Shown one piece after another: positions 7,033 through 13,785 of a DNA stretch of 15,288 nucleotides. Position 1 is the stretch's first letter, and the number at the start of each line of letters is the position of its first letter. The position numbers were made by a program, and so were the translations under genes. The DNA comes from Dehalococcoidia bacterium (GTDB taxonomy: Bacteria > Chloroflexota > Dehalococcoidia > GIF9 > AB-539-J10), in contig JAUWGZ010000028.1 in assembly GCA_030606165.1 (NCBI GenBank), positions 1-15,288 of the forward strand. The letters run 5' to 3'. The notes under the pieces are model-generated. The model was not told the origin of the DNA and made no database searches. It worked only from the letters and a program-made list of their open reading frames with translations.

Positions 7033-7071
7033 AGTGTCCTGAGCTTGGGCGACAAGCTGGAACCCCAGGCC
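7003..7071 (-). pseudogene. Remnant of an alcohol dehydrogenase gene (C-terminal 22 codons)
   Basis: Read on the minus strand, this stretch encodes GLGFQLVAQAQDTLKVIIEP followed by QR and a stop. It is the same end as the intact alcohol dehydrogenase of this window (complement of 11171-11239), with 63 of 69 bases identical and no gaps by my alignment. Upstream of residue G the similarity stops and there is no room for a gene, since the ABC-F stop is at 7094. It is the tail of a lost paralogue or a duplicated fragment. Confidence 0.8.
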
Positions 7072-7093
7072 ATTCATTCCTCTCGCCCAACCG

Positions 7094-9079
7094 TTATCCT
7101 GCCAACTCCTCCCGCGTCCTGCGATACTCCAGGTCTATCCGCTCAGCCTCGCCCGTCAGGCCCTCCCATTCGGTCGTCAACCTCGCCACCTTTTCTCTTA
7201 GCGTCATATATTCACGATTCACAGCAACTACGTTCCGGGAATCCTTGTAATGGGCGGGGTCAGCCATCATAGCTTCGATTTCTTCAATTCGCTTTCTGCT
7301 TGCTGCCACCTCCTGCTCTATTTCTGTGATGCGTTCCCTTACCGGCGATATGGCGCGGTAGTATTCATTCCGCAGCCGGCCTTCGAGTGCTTTGCGCCGG
7401 CGCTTTCTCACGGCCGTTGGTGGCTGACGTAGTTGCCCTATACCAGGCTGGGTTTCCATCATTTCCGCTTGACCGTCCGGTGATCTGCTCTGCCATAGAT
7501 AATCGTCGTACCTACCGGGGAAAACCGTTACCTGGCCGTCCCGCACCTGGATGATTTTATTGGCGATCTCCCGGATGAGGGTACGGTCGTGAGTGATGAA
7601 ACACAAGGTCCCTTTGTAAGCATCCAGGGCATCGGTCAAAATCTCGCGGGACGCAATGTCCAGGTGGTTGGTTGGCTCATCCACAAGAAGGAGATTGGCT
7701 GGCCTTACGAGCATCCTGGCAATGGCGACGCGGGTCTTTTCCCCACCCGAGAGCACCGATATCCTCTTCATCACATCGTCACCGCTGAAGAGGAATGCCC
7801 CGGCCAGCCCACGCAAGCGCTGTTCCGGCTCGTCCGGTGCTACGCTCCGTAATTCCTCAATGATGCTGTTGTAGGGGTTGAGAGATTCTATATAATACTG
7901 GGCGAAGTATGCTGTAGTCACATTGTGACCGAGTACGCGCTGCCCTCTTTCAAAGGGCAAAACACCCGCCAGCATGCGCAGAAGGGTTGTCTTCCCAGCC
8001 CCATTTATCCCTACTATGGCAACGCGATCTCCCCGCTCCAGTACCAGGTTAAGATCCTGGTATACAACATGCTGCCCGTAAGACTTGGCAACGTGCTTGA
8101 GTTCGATTACGACGCGACCGCTCCGCGGAGGCTCTCTAAAGTTGAAATGTATCTTCTTCGTTGCCCGAGGAACTGTAATCCGCTCAATCTTGCCCAGTTG
8201 CTTGACACGGCTCTGCACCTGAGAAGCCTTGGTATTTTTGGCTCGGAAGCGCTCAATGAAACGCATCTGCCGTCTGATTTCTAGCTCCTGTCGCCGGGCG
8301 GCTGCCTGGCGAGTCTCGATATCCTTCTCGCGGGCGCGAACGTAGCTATCATAATCGCCGTGGTGGAAGATAACGCCCTCATCCTCAATGGCTATGACCT
8401 TGCTCACAACATTGTTGAGAAAGGCTCGGTCATGCGACGTGATCAGGACGGCACCGTGATAGCGTTTCAGGTAGGTTTCAAACCAGCGCTGCGTCTCCAG
8501 ATCGAGATAGTTTGTAGGTTCATCGAGCAGCAGGATATCGGGATTAAGGAAAAGGAGTCTGGCCAGTTCAATACGTGTCCGCCAGCCGCCGCTGAATTCA
8601 GACAGCGGATGCCCGAAATCTGACCAGGCGAAGCCCAGTCCAGAGAGGACGATCTTTGCCTCGTGTTCGGAGCTATAGCCACCCTTCGCCTCATAGAGGG
8701 ACTGCAACTCGCCCAGCTTTCTCAGCAGGCCATTCACGGTTTCCTCGTCCCTTTCCTCTGCTAGGTCTTCCTGTACCAGCCCGATCTTATGCGCAAGGTC
8801 CCTGACCACATCGGACGAACCGGAGACATATTCCAGCAGACTCCGCTCCGATGATGGTTGGACATCCTGGCGAAGATAACCGATAGCGGTGTCACGTCGC
8901 ATGGACACGCTTCCGGAATCCGGGATGATATTGCCCGTTATGATTTCGAAAAGGGTGGTCTTCCCCGTGCCATTCCGTCCGATGACCGCAATGCGATCGC
9001 TCATGCCAACGGTGAAACTAACCCCGCTGAAAAGCTCATGGTCGTTATATGACTTGGAGATGCCTGTGACATTAAGCAT
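7094..9079 (-). CDS. ABC-F family ATPase (Uup/YdiF-like ribosome-associated factor)
   Basis: The 661-residue protein has two ABC cassettes and no membrane segments. Cassette 1: Walker A GRNGTGKTT (34-42), signature SEFSGGW (160-166), Walker B ILLLDEPTN (182-190), switch His in SHDR. Cassette 2: Walker A GINGAGKTT (357-365), signature LSGGEKTR (443-450), Walker B LLLVDEPTN (463-471), THDR. The linker between them (about 240-315) is the charged helical hairpin that contacts the P-site tRNA in ABC-F proteins. Residues about 575-660 form a C-terminal coiled coil, as in Uup and YdiF. ABC-F proteins bind the ribosomal E site and relieve stalled translation or protect against antibiotics; which one applies here is not visible. 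The start is set by ATG 9079 with AAGAGGA five bases upstream. Confidence 0.93.
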   Translation of the reverse strand: MLNVTGISKSYNDHELFSGVSFTVGMSDRIAVIGRNGTGKTTLFEIITGNIIPDSGSVSMRRDTAIGYLRQDVQPSSERSLLEYVSGSSDVVRDLAHKIGLVQEDLAEERDEETVNGLLRKLGELQSLYEAKGGYSSEHEAKIVLSGLGFAWSDFGHPLSEFSGGWRTRIELARLLFLNPDILLLDEPTNYLDLETQRWFETYLKRYHGAVLITSHDRAFLNNVVSKVIAIEDEGVIFHHGDYDSYVRAREKDIETRQAAARRQELEIRRQMRFIERFRAKNTKASQVQSRVKQLGKIERITVPRATKKIHFNFREPPRSGRVVIELKHVAKSYGQHVVYQDLNLVLERGDRVAIVGINGAGKTTLLRMLAGVLPFERGQRVLGHNVTTAYFAQYYIESLNPYNSIIEELRSVAPDEPEQRLRGLAGAFLFSGDDVMKRISVLSGGEKTRVAIARMLVRPANLLLVDEPTNHLDIASREILTDALDAYKGTLCFITHDRTLIREIANKIIQVRDGQVTVFPGRYDDYLWQSRSPDGQAEMMETQPGIGQLRQPPTAVRKRRRKALEGRLRNEYYRAISPVRERITEIEQEVAASRKRIEEIEAMMADPAHYKDSRNVVAVNREYMTLREKVARLTTEWEGLTGEAERIDLEYRRTREELAG

Positions 9080-9103
9080 ATAATCCTCTTACCGTTACAT
9101 TAA

Positions 9104-9112
9104 ATTGTACCA
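9104..9112 (-). promoter_or_regulatory. Possible extended -10 promoter of the ABC-F gene
   Basis: On the minus strand, TGGTACAAT fits the extended -10 form TGnTAnAAT and lies 25 bases before the start codon. A TTGACA-like hexamer at 9118-9123 is too close to be its -35, so the match is only suggestive. Confidence 0.35.
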
Positions 9113-9257
9113 AGACTTGTCAAATGATATGAAAAACCATTTGGCTGAAATAAAAGGATTAACAGTAGGAGAAGCCACTACAAAAAGGCCCTAATCAATC
9201 GCCGTTCGCTCGTATCCACCTCCTCCAATACCAAGTGATTCAGAGGACAGGATTAGG

Positions 9258-9282
9258 GGTAACAATCAGCCAGATTGTTACC
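9258..9282. repeat. Perfect 10-bp stem-loop in the spacer upstream of the ABC-F gene
   Basis: GGTAACAATC at 9258-9267 and its exact complement at 9273-9282 enclose a 5-nt loop. No T-run follows on either side, and no gene ends nearby. Its role is unknown; it may be a small structured repeat. Confidence 0.5.
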
Positions 9283-9304
9283 TGATATTCTCGCTTACCT
9301 GGAA

Positions 9305-9347
9305 AAGCAGCCGCTAGCTACCTCTGCGGCTCGATAAGCACGTTTAG
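9305..9347. repeat. Right member of the 43-bp direct repeat (alcohol dehydrogenase tail)
   Basis: The minus strand of 9318-9347 reads LNVLIEPQR then stop, the same last codons as the intact dehydrogenase and as the remnant at 7003-7071. Together with AAGCAGCCGCTA at its left it forms the second copy of the direct repeat that brackets the ABC-F gene. No coding sequence continues upstream of it; the 7-nt array starts instead. Confidence 0.72.
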
Positions 9348-9353
9348 GAAACT

Positions 9354-9416
9354 AGTAGTCAGTAGTCAGAATTCAATAATCAGGAGTCAGGAGTCAGAAA
9401 TCAGTAGTCAGTAGTC
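9354..9416. repeat. Tandem array of nine 7-nt units (consensus AGTAGTC)
   Basis: Nine consecutive in-phase heptamers: AGTAGTC (four times), AGGAGTC (twice), AGAATTC, AATAATC and AGAAATC. There are no unique spacers between them, so this is a simple tandem repeat. Such low-complexity arrays are common in spacers of some environmental bacteria and have no known function. Confidence 0.85.
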
Positions 9417-9449
9417 AGTCGCTACCCGTCAACCGGCGGTAGACAGCCT

Positions 9450-9477
9450 CCAATCTCCAATCTCTAGTCTCTAATCT
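9450..9477. repeat. Second tandem array of four 7-nt units
   Basis: The units CCAATCT, CCAATCT, CTAGTCT and CTAATCT run without gaps. The period is the same as in the array 33 nt to the left, although the sequence differs. The remainder of the spacer 9417-9539 shows no gene or recognisable site. Confidence 0.75.
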
Positions 9478-9539
9478 CCATTCGGGGAAGAAGCGACACT
9501 TTCCCCTTGTTCGAATGAAGAATTCGTGCTAATCTCTGC

Positions 9540-9965
9540 TTGGAACTCGTGTGCTACCCTGATAAATCAAATCCCGCGGGTGAGGTTTCTCAAAACCTGA
9601 CTGCAAACCAAACACAGATTAAAAGGAAGCGCGGTGGCCAGAAAGGCAACCGGAATGCCTGCAAACATGGCTTCTATTCCGGTACCCTTAGCCCTGCCGA
9701 AACATCCCAACTGTGGAACATTACCAATCTGGAAGGCGTTGACCCTGAAATAGCCTTCATTCGCGTCAGGTTACAGTCTTCCCTTCAGTACGACCCTGGT
9801 AACCGTCGCGTAATCAGAGAAGCCTCCAGATTACTCGTAAAATGGTATTCTGCGAATTACCGGTTGGACCCAACCGATCGCAGCTACCTGAAAACTGTTG
9901 TCGAGAATCTTTTGGAAATCGCCTCCATGCGTCAGTCCGCTGGCTCCCAAGGCTCACAAATATAA
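9540..9965 (+). CDS. Hypothetical protein with a phage-like GGQKGNxNAxKHGFYS motif
   Basis: The frame gives up to 141 residues. Residues about 28-45 are basic (KRKRGGQKGNRNACKHGFYS), a motif seen at the start of small phage-terminase-like and related uncharacterised proteins. The rest is helical with no catalytic motif I recognise. The start is uncertain: TTG at 9540 or GTG at 9549 are the first candidates, an in-frame TGA lies at 9516, and there is no ATG nor clear ribosome site. This could be a real small gene with a rare start, or a leftover of a mobile element. Neighbouring repeats on both sides favour the second reading. Confidence 0.5.
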   Translation: MELVCYPDKSNPAGEVSQNLTANQTQIKRKRGGQKGNRNACKHGFYSGTLSPAETSQLWNITNLEGVDPEIAFIRVRLQSSLQYDPGNRRVIREASRLLVKWYSANYRLDPTDRSYLKTVVENLLEIASMRQSAGSQGSQI

Positions 9966-10157
9966 AGGGCAAACCGACGAAACGAATCGTACGTACTTTA
10001 ACAACTGAATCTTCCGGAGGTAGTCGCCTTACGTATGAAAAAGGCCTGCTGAACTCCCGAAAAAAATAGCCATTTTTGCAAAACGAATCATCCCCGCTTC
10101 CCTCATGCTCTTCCCCCCATGACAAAAAAGAGGGCCAGAATGACAGGCCGTCGCGTT

Positions 10158-10241
10158 TTCCTCCCTTAGGATAAGGGAGGATTAAGGTGGGTTACGACTG
10201 GAGTCATAACTCCTCTGGCCCCTCTTACCTTAAGAGGGGGA
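10158..10241. repeat. Palindromic MITE-like element A
   Basis: Two hairpins, CCTCCCTT/AAGGGAGG (10160-10180) and CCCCTCTT/AAGAGGGG (10219-10239), flank a palindromic centre where GTTAcGACT faces AGTCaTAAC around 10200. The whole unit is thus a large imperfect palindrome. Its arms resemble those of the element at 13311-13427. It lies at the 3' end of mazF, whose stop is at 10248, and may end that transcript. The rest of the spacer 9966-10157 holds no gene I can support. Confidence 0.75.
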
Positions 10242-10247
10242 GATTTC

Positions 10248-10595
10248 TTATTGTGACAACAACGTTGCCAGCTTCTGGAGCACCTCCGAGATAGTCTCGG
10301 TGGGCAAGGTGCATATCAATTCTGCATTTCGAGCGCCCCAATTTAAACTCTTGAGCTGATCAGATAGGATTGCCCCCGCTACTGGTAACCCCGCCGGAAT
10401 AAGAACTTCGAATGGATAACCTTTGACTTGACTGGTAACAGGACAAAATATAGCCAGCCCCACCTTACCGTTATAGCTTTGCGGTGAGATTACTACGGCG
10501 GGACGACGTCCCGCTTCTTCGTGGCCCGCTTGCGGATTCAGGGTTATCCACACCACATCCCCACATCGAGGGACATAAGCGCGGGGATTTACCAT
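10248..10595 (-). CDS. mazF: MazF/PemK family toxin endoribonuclease
   Basis: The 115-residue protein shows the full MazF pattern: GDVVWITLNPQAGHEEAGRR (12-31), PAVVISPQSYN, CPVTSQVKGYPFEV (51-64), and LSDQLKSLNW (77-86). Arg31 and Thr54 correspond to the catalytic Arg and Thr of MazF toxins. It should cut mRNA at a short specific sequence when freed from its antitoxin. The gene overlaps the end of mazE by 7 nt, and mazE comes first, the normal order for this type II module. Length is normal. Confidence 0.93.
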   Translation of the reverse strand: MVNPRAYVPRCGDVVWITLNPQAGHEEAGRRPAVVISPQSYNGKVGLAIFCPVTSQVKGYPFEVLIPAGLPVAGAILSDQLKSLNWGARNAELICTLPTETISEVLQKLATLLSQ

Positions 10596-10831
10596 GTTTC
10601 CTTCCCTACGGCAGGACCGGTATCAACCTCGTGATGCAAGTTTTGTTTTGTCACCCTTGCTAGAAGTTGTTTCAAGGTCAGCTTCGGTTCAGCTATGGGT
10701 CTGATAACGAGTTTCCCATCCGCCAGCGATATCTCAACAGATGATTCTTTCTGCAGCCCTACTTCAGCAGCGAAAGATTTGGGGATGCGTAAGGCAAGGC
10801 TATTGCCCCATTTCTGGACACGTGTTCTCAT
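10589..10831 (-). CDS. mazE: MazE-type AbrB-fold antitoxin
   Basis: I choose ATG at 10831 (80 residues), which is preceded by GGAGG at the right distance. The frame stays open to 11083 but that part is repeat DNA. The N-terminus RVQKWGNSLALRIPKSFAAE is the swapped-hairpin AbrB/MazE DNA-binding domain, and ADGKLVIRPI follows it. The acidic tail (EVDTGPAVGKETW) would bind and neutralise MazF. The protein likely represses its own promoter, as MazE family members do. Confidence 0.92.
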   Translation of the reverse strand: MRTRVQKWGNSLALRIPKSFAAEVGLQKESSVEISLADGKLVIRPIAEPKLTLKQLLARVTKQNLHHEVDTGPAVGKETW

Positions 10832-10899
10832 ATCAAGCCTCCATTCATAGTATCTACATTGAAGATACACCCTGGGCAGGTATTTGTCAAGCCCATCGA

Positions 10900-11100
10900 C
10901 AGCATTTAGCGGCGCCTTGAGATTCTTCGCTTCGCTCAGAATGACAAAAGGGAAAAGGGTCAGAATGACAACCCCTCCCGTCTTTGCGAGGAGCCGAGAT
11001 TCCTCGCTTACGCTTCGGAACAGGCTCCGCAATCTTGGGGGGTATGAGATTGCCACGCACCTTTCAGGTGCTCGCAATGACAAAGAGAAGGAGCCTCGCT
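10900..11100. repeat. Spacer made of interspersed short repeats upstream of mazE
   Basis: The stretch contains GATTCTTCGCTTCGCTCAG, repeated AGAATGACA, TTTGCGAGGAGCC and GCTCGCAATGACAAAG. These pieces of widely dispersed intergenic repeats occur in many environmental bacterial genomes. Some pair with each other to form hairpins. Open frames crossing the stretch on both strands have no recognisable protein family, so I see no gene. Bases 11101-11170 show nothing further. Confidence 0.55.
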
Positions 11101-11170
11101 AGGAAGGAGCCCAATGAATTGGTTAGCTACATCTCTTAAGCAGCCTCGCCAGGGGAGAGAAAATATGCGG

Positions 11171-12199
11171 CTACCTCTGTGGCTCGATAATGACTTTTAG
11201 AGAGTCCTGAGCCCGGGCGACAAGCTGGAATCCCAGGCCTGTTTCCGCCAGCCCCAGCCGATGGGTAATCATCTCCTGCACACTTATTTTGCCTGCCTGT
11301 ATCAGTTCCAGCGCTGCGGCATAATCCCCGGGGCTGCCACCATAGGAGCTGGTAAGCGTTATCTCATTGCGCCAGAACAGGTCGTTCACCGATATCGGAA
11401 CGCTAACGCCCGGCTCTGTGGGGGCAAAGAAGAGAACAGTGCCTCCCCGCTCCACCGACTCCAATGCCTGAGCTATAGCTGATGTCGCCCCGCTGCATAT
11501 CACCACAAGGTCAGCGAGACGGTCATTGCCTGCCCGACGTAGATGGGCCGGGGTATATTCCTTAGCCTGAACGGCAACATCGGCTCCGAATTTTCGCGCT
11601 GCCTCCAGGCGATAATCAACGATGTCCGTCGCTATAATGTAACCGGCACCTGAAGTCCGAGCCAGTTGTATATGGAGCAGCCCGGCAACGCCGCTGCCGA
11701 CAACGAGCACACTTTGCCCCGGCTCTAGATGGGCTAATCTTTGCCCTCGCAGGACGCAAGCCAGCGGCTCAACAAAGGTCGCCTCCTCAAAAGATACTTC
11801 GTCAGGTAAGGGGAATATGCCCTGGTCGACATTGATGCCTGGCAGCCGCACATATTCAGCAAAGCCACCGGGGTCGAAATTCGTCCGGCGCAGGGTATCG
11901 CAAACGGTGTGGTGTCCACTGAGACAATAATGGCATGTGTTACAGGGAACATGATGAGCGGCACAAATCCGATCACCTTCTTTATAACGTTTCACCCCCT
12001 TCCCGACAGCAGCAATCACACCGGCAACTTCATGACCCAGGACTAAAGGCGCTTTGTGGAGGCGATACCATTCCAGCAAATCGGTGCCACAGATGCCGCT
12101 GGCCTCCACCCGCATCAGTACCTCGCCGGGGCCGATCTGCGGCGTGGGCATCTCCTCCAACCGTATATCCTGATTGCTGTAATACATTGCTACGCGCAT
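11171..12199 (-). CDS. Zinc-dependent alcohol dehydrogenase (MDR family, threonine/sorbitol dehydrogenase-like)
   Basis: The 342-residue protein carries the catalytic zinc ligands Cys37 (GICGTD), His56-Glu57 (GHEVAG) and probably Glu144 (EPLACVLRG). The structural zinc cysteines are C86, C89, C92 and C100. The Rossmann loop GSGVAG (168-173) binds NAD(P). Asp192 at the end of the second strand (ATDIVD) suggests NAD. It oxidises an alcohol or polyol, with substrate unknown. The start ATG at 12199 fits the family N-terminus. It lies 241 nt downstream of the LsrF-like gene on the same strand and could act on a product of that enzyme. Fragments of its 3' end recur at 7003-7071 and 9318-9347. Confidence 0.92.
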   Translation of the reverse strand: MRVAMYYSNQDIRLEEMPTPQIGPGEVLMRVEASGICGTDLLEWYRLHKAPLVLGHEVAGVIAAVGKGVKRYKEGDRICAAHHVPCNTCHYCLSGHHTVCDTLRRTNFDPGGFAEYVRLPGINVDQGIFPLPDEVSFEEATFVEPLACVLRGQRLAHLEPGQSVLVVGSGVAGLLHIQLARTSGAGYIIATDIVDYRLEAARKFGADVAVQAKEYTPAHLRRAGNDRLADLVVICSGATSAIAQALESVERGGTVLFFAPTEPGVSVPISVNDLFWRNEITLTSSYGGSPGDYAAALELIQAGKISVQEMITHRLGLAETGLGFQLVARAQDSLKVIIEPQR

Positions 12200-12440
12200 G
12201 GTAGTTTCCTCTCAGCAGACCATAGGGCCGAGATAAATTCTAAATACTAAACCCTAAGCTCTAAACAAATCCCAATGTCAAAATTCAAATTTCTAAACTG
12301 TTTTGGCCATTTGTATTTTGATGAGAACAATCAGATCCTTCCTTTCTTTTGTCTAGGATTTAGATATTAGGATTTAGAGCTTCCCTTCGGGGCTTGGGAT
12401 TTCTTCAATTCCGGTGCATACTTACCTGTGGACGCAGTTG
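12200..12440. other. Gene-free spacer with low-complexity CTAAA-type repeats
   Basis: Bases 12238-12268 hold CTAAATACTAAACCCTAAGC-like sequence, and 12352-12380 hold the complementary form (AGGATTTAGATATTAGGATT). The two regions could pair as loose inverted repeats. GCTTCCCTTCGGGGC (12379-12393) can fold into a small hairpin. No gene is apparent. A weak terminator for the aldolase gene is possible but not demonstrable. Confidence 0.45.
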
Positions 12441-13235
12441 CTATGCCCCTCCGCTCTTTACGCTATCGTATAATTCCTGCGCCTGCTCAGGAGTAGCGTT
12501 CTCATGGATAATGGCGCGTAGGGCTCTTATCATGGCCACGGGGTGCTCGTTTTGCCAGATGTTTCTCCCCAGATTCACACCTATGGCACCTTTCTGGATG
12601 CCGTTATAAACAAATTGAAGTACTTCGTATCCTGTATTTACCTTGGGCCCACCGGCAATGACTACTGGAACGGGGCAGCCCTTTGTAACCCTCTCGAATT
12701 TTTCACAGTAGTAGGTCTTTACAATTCGAGCGCCCAGCTCAGCAGCAATACGGCTGGACAGAGAAAGATAGCGGGCGTCACGCTTCTTCAGTTCCCTGCC
12801 CACAGCGGTAACCGCCATTACCGGGATGCCATACCTTTCCCCTTCATCAACAAGCCTGGCCAGATTTAGCAAGGAATCGTGCTCATAATCAGTCCCGACG
12901 AAGATGGAGATGCCCACGGCACACGCATTGAGTCGGATGGCTTCCTCCATAGAGGCAGCTATCCCCTCGTGAGCCAGGTCCTTTCCCAATATGCTGGTGC
13001 CGCCGGATACTCTAAGGATAATTGGTTTCGCCTTGTCAGGGTCTACCGATGACCTTAAAACTCCCCGGGTAATGAAAATCGCATCGGTGTAAGGGAGAAG
13101 GGGTTTGAGAGTTTTACGCGGGTCCTCCAGTTTTTTGATAGGACCCTGAAAATACCCATGGTCCACGGGTAGAAACAAACAGCGACCATCCGCTTGAATT
13201 AATCGTGCCAAACGGCTTTGCATACCCCAATCCAT
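12441..13235 (-). CDS. LsrF-like class I aldolase/thiolase (DhnA family)
   Basis: The 264-residue TIM-barrel protein resembles E. coli LsrF along its whole length. Shared blocks are DHGYFQGP (25-32), TRGVLRS (56-62), RLNACAV (101-107), GTDYEHDS (114-121), AVTAVGR (141-147), IVKTYYCEKFERV (171-183), CPVPVVIAGGPK (187-198) and GRNIWQNEHPVAM (223-235). Lys173 in VKTYY should form the Schiff base. LsrF transfers an acetyl group from the phosphorylated AI-2 derivative to CoA; other family members are fructose-bisphosphate aldolases or make ADH in archaeal aromatic synthesis. No lsrACDB, lsrK or lsrR gene is here, so the substrate may differ. The start is set by AGGAGG nine bases upstream of ATG 13235. 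Confidence 0.88.
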   Translation of the reverse strand: MDWGMQSRLARLIQADGRCLFLPVDHGYFQGPIKKLEDPRKTLKPLLPYTDAIFITRGVLRSSVDPDKAKPIILRVSGGTSILGKDLAHEGIAASMEEAIRLNACAVGISIFVGTDYEHDSLLNLARLVDEGERYGIPVMAVTAVGRELKKRDARYLSLSSRIAAELGARIVKTYYCEKFERVTKGCPVPVVIAGGPKVNTGYEVLQFVYNGIQKGAIGVNLGRNIWQNEHPVAMIRALRAIIHENATPEQAQELYDSVKSGGA

Positions 13236-13270
13236 GAGAACAAACCTCCTCTCTATGAGATTTTAGAACC

Positions 13271-13279
13271 ATTATAGCA
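13271..13279 (-). promoter_or_regulatory. Extended -10 promoter of the LsrF-like gene
   Basis: On the minus strand, TGCTATAAT is a perfect extended -10 element 35 bases upstream of the start codon. A partly conserved second copy of the same stretch, with TACAGT in place of TATAAT, lies at 13490-13511. Confidence 0.6.
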
Positions 13280-13291
13280 CAGGAACGCAGC
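13275..13291. repeat. 17-bp direct repeat, left copy (partner at 13495-13511)
   Basis: TAGCACAGGAACGCAGC occurs identically at 13275-13291 and 13495-13511, on either side of element B. The left copy includes part of the promoter of the LsrF-like gene, so the right copy is a partial promoter duplication. Confidence 0.8.
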
Positions 13292-13310
13292 AAGTAAGTT
13301 TTTCCAAGAT

Positions 13311-13427
13311 TTCCCCTCTTAAGATAAGAGGGGAAAGGGGAGTTATGAAGAATGCAATTGATGTTGAGCACCAACACTAAGGTGCTGGAAATAACCCCCT
13401 TTATCCCCCTTATTTTAAGGGGGAGAG
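13311..13427. repeat. Palindromic MITE-like element B
   Basis: CCCCTCTT/AAGAGGGG (13313-13333) and CCCCCTT/AAGGGGG (13405-13423) are terminal hairpins. Inside them, AAAGGGGAGTTAT faces its inverse ATAACCCCCTTT, and AGCACC/GGTGCT (13367-13386) forms a central stem. The unit is a long imperfect palindrome of about 117 bp, built like element A at 10158-10241. It holds no gene and probably spread with help from a transposase elsewhere. Confidence 0.75.
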
Positions 13428-13539
13428 ATACTAATTTTTGAGAGCGAGCCCGTCGGAAAAACTGTACTAATACGATTTTGAAAAAGCTAAACTGTAGCAC
13501 AGGAACGCAGCGAATCGTTTCCTCAGATAACATACAAAG

Positions 13540-13569
13540 TTGCATGTCCTTCCGAGGATAGGCTATACT
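13540..13569 (+). promoter_or_regulatory. Likely promoter of the 5S rRNA gene
   Basis: TTGCAT (13540-13545) and TATACT (13564-13569) are separated by 18 nt. Transcription would begin around 13576, right at the GAGAG that starts the terminal stem of the 5S rRNA. The fit supports independent transcription of this rRNA gene. Confidence 0.5.
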
Positions 13570-13579
13570 TAATCAGAGA

Positions 13580-13704
13580 GCTTTCTGGTGACTCTAGCGG
13601 AGTGGAACCACCCGTTCCCATCCCGAACACGGAAGTGAAACGCTCCAGCGCAGACGATACTTAAGGGGAAACCCTCCGGGAAAATATGTCGTTGCCAGGA
13701 AGCT
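13580..13704 (+). rRNA. rrf: 5S ribosomal RNA
   Basis: The core CCACCCGTTCCCATCCCGAA followed by CACGGAAGTGAAACGCTCCAG is the conserved 5S loop B/C region. The ends pair: GAGAGCTTtCTGG near 13576-13588 with CCAGGAAGCTCTC near 13695-13707. The usual length of about 120 nt fits; the exact ends are uncertain by a few bases. No 16S or 23S gene is adjacent: an aldolase gene lies to the left and a radical SAM gene to the right. The gene is therefore separate from any rRNA operon within view. Confidence 0.92.
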
Positions 13705-13723
13705 CTCATTTTAATTAAACTCA

Positions 13724-13749
13724 CCATGAAAATCACAAGATTTTCATGG
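13724..13749 (+). terminator. Stem-loop after the 5S rRNA, possible terminator
   Basis: CCATGAAAATC (13724-13734) and its exact complement (13739-13749) enclose a 4-nt loop, 20 bases after the 5S gene. The stem is AT-rich and the T-run weak (TTGATTT), so termination is plausible but not certain. It could alternatively act before the radical SAM gene. Confidence 0.45.
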
Positions 13750-13785
13750 TTGATTTAGCATAATGTAAAAGGTGCGATCAGTGCC

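Noticed and set aside
9354..9477. CRISPR-like array
   Set aside because: The units are 7 nt and adjoin directly, with no unique spacers and no cas genes in the window.
9814..10125. Open frame on the minus strand opposite the 141-residue gene
   Set aside because: It overlaps the gene at 9540-9965 on the other strand and shows no recognisable protein pattern.
10832..11083. N-terminal extension of mazE to 164 residues
   Set aside because: The added part is translated repeat DNA; the ATG at 10831 has GGAGG before it and gives a normal 80-residue antitoxin.
13114..13545. 143-residue open frame on the minus strand
   Set aside because: It crosses the start of the LsrF-like gene in another frame and both halves of a palindromic repeat; no family resemblance.
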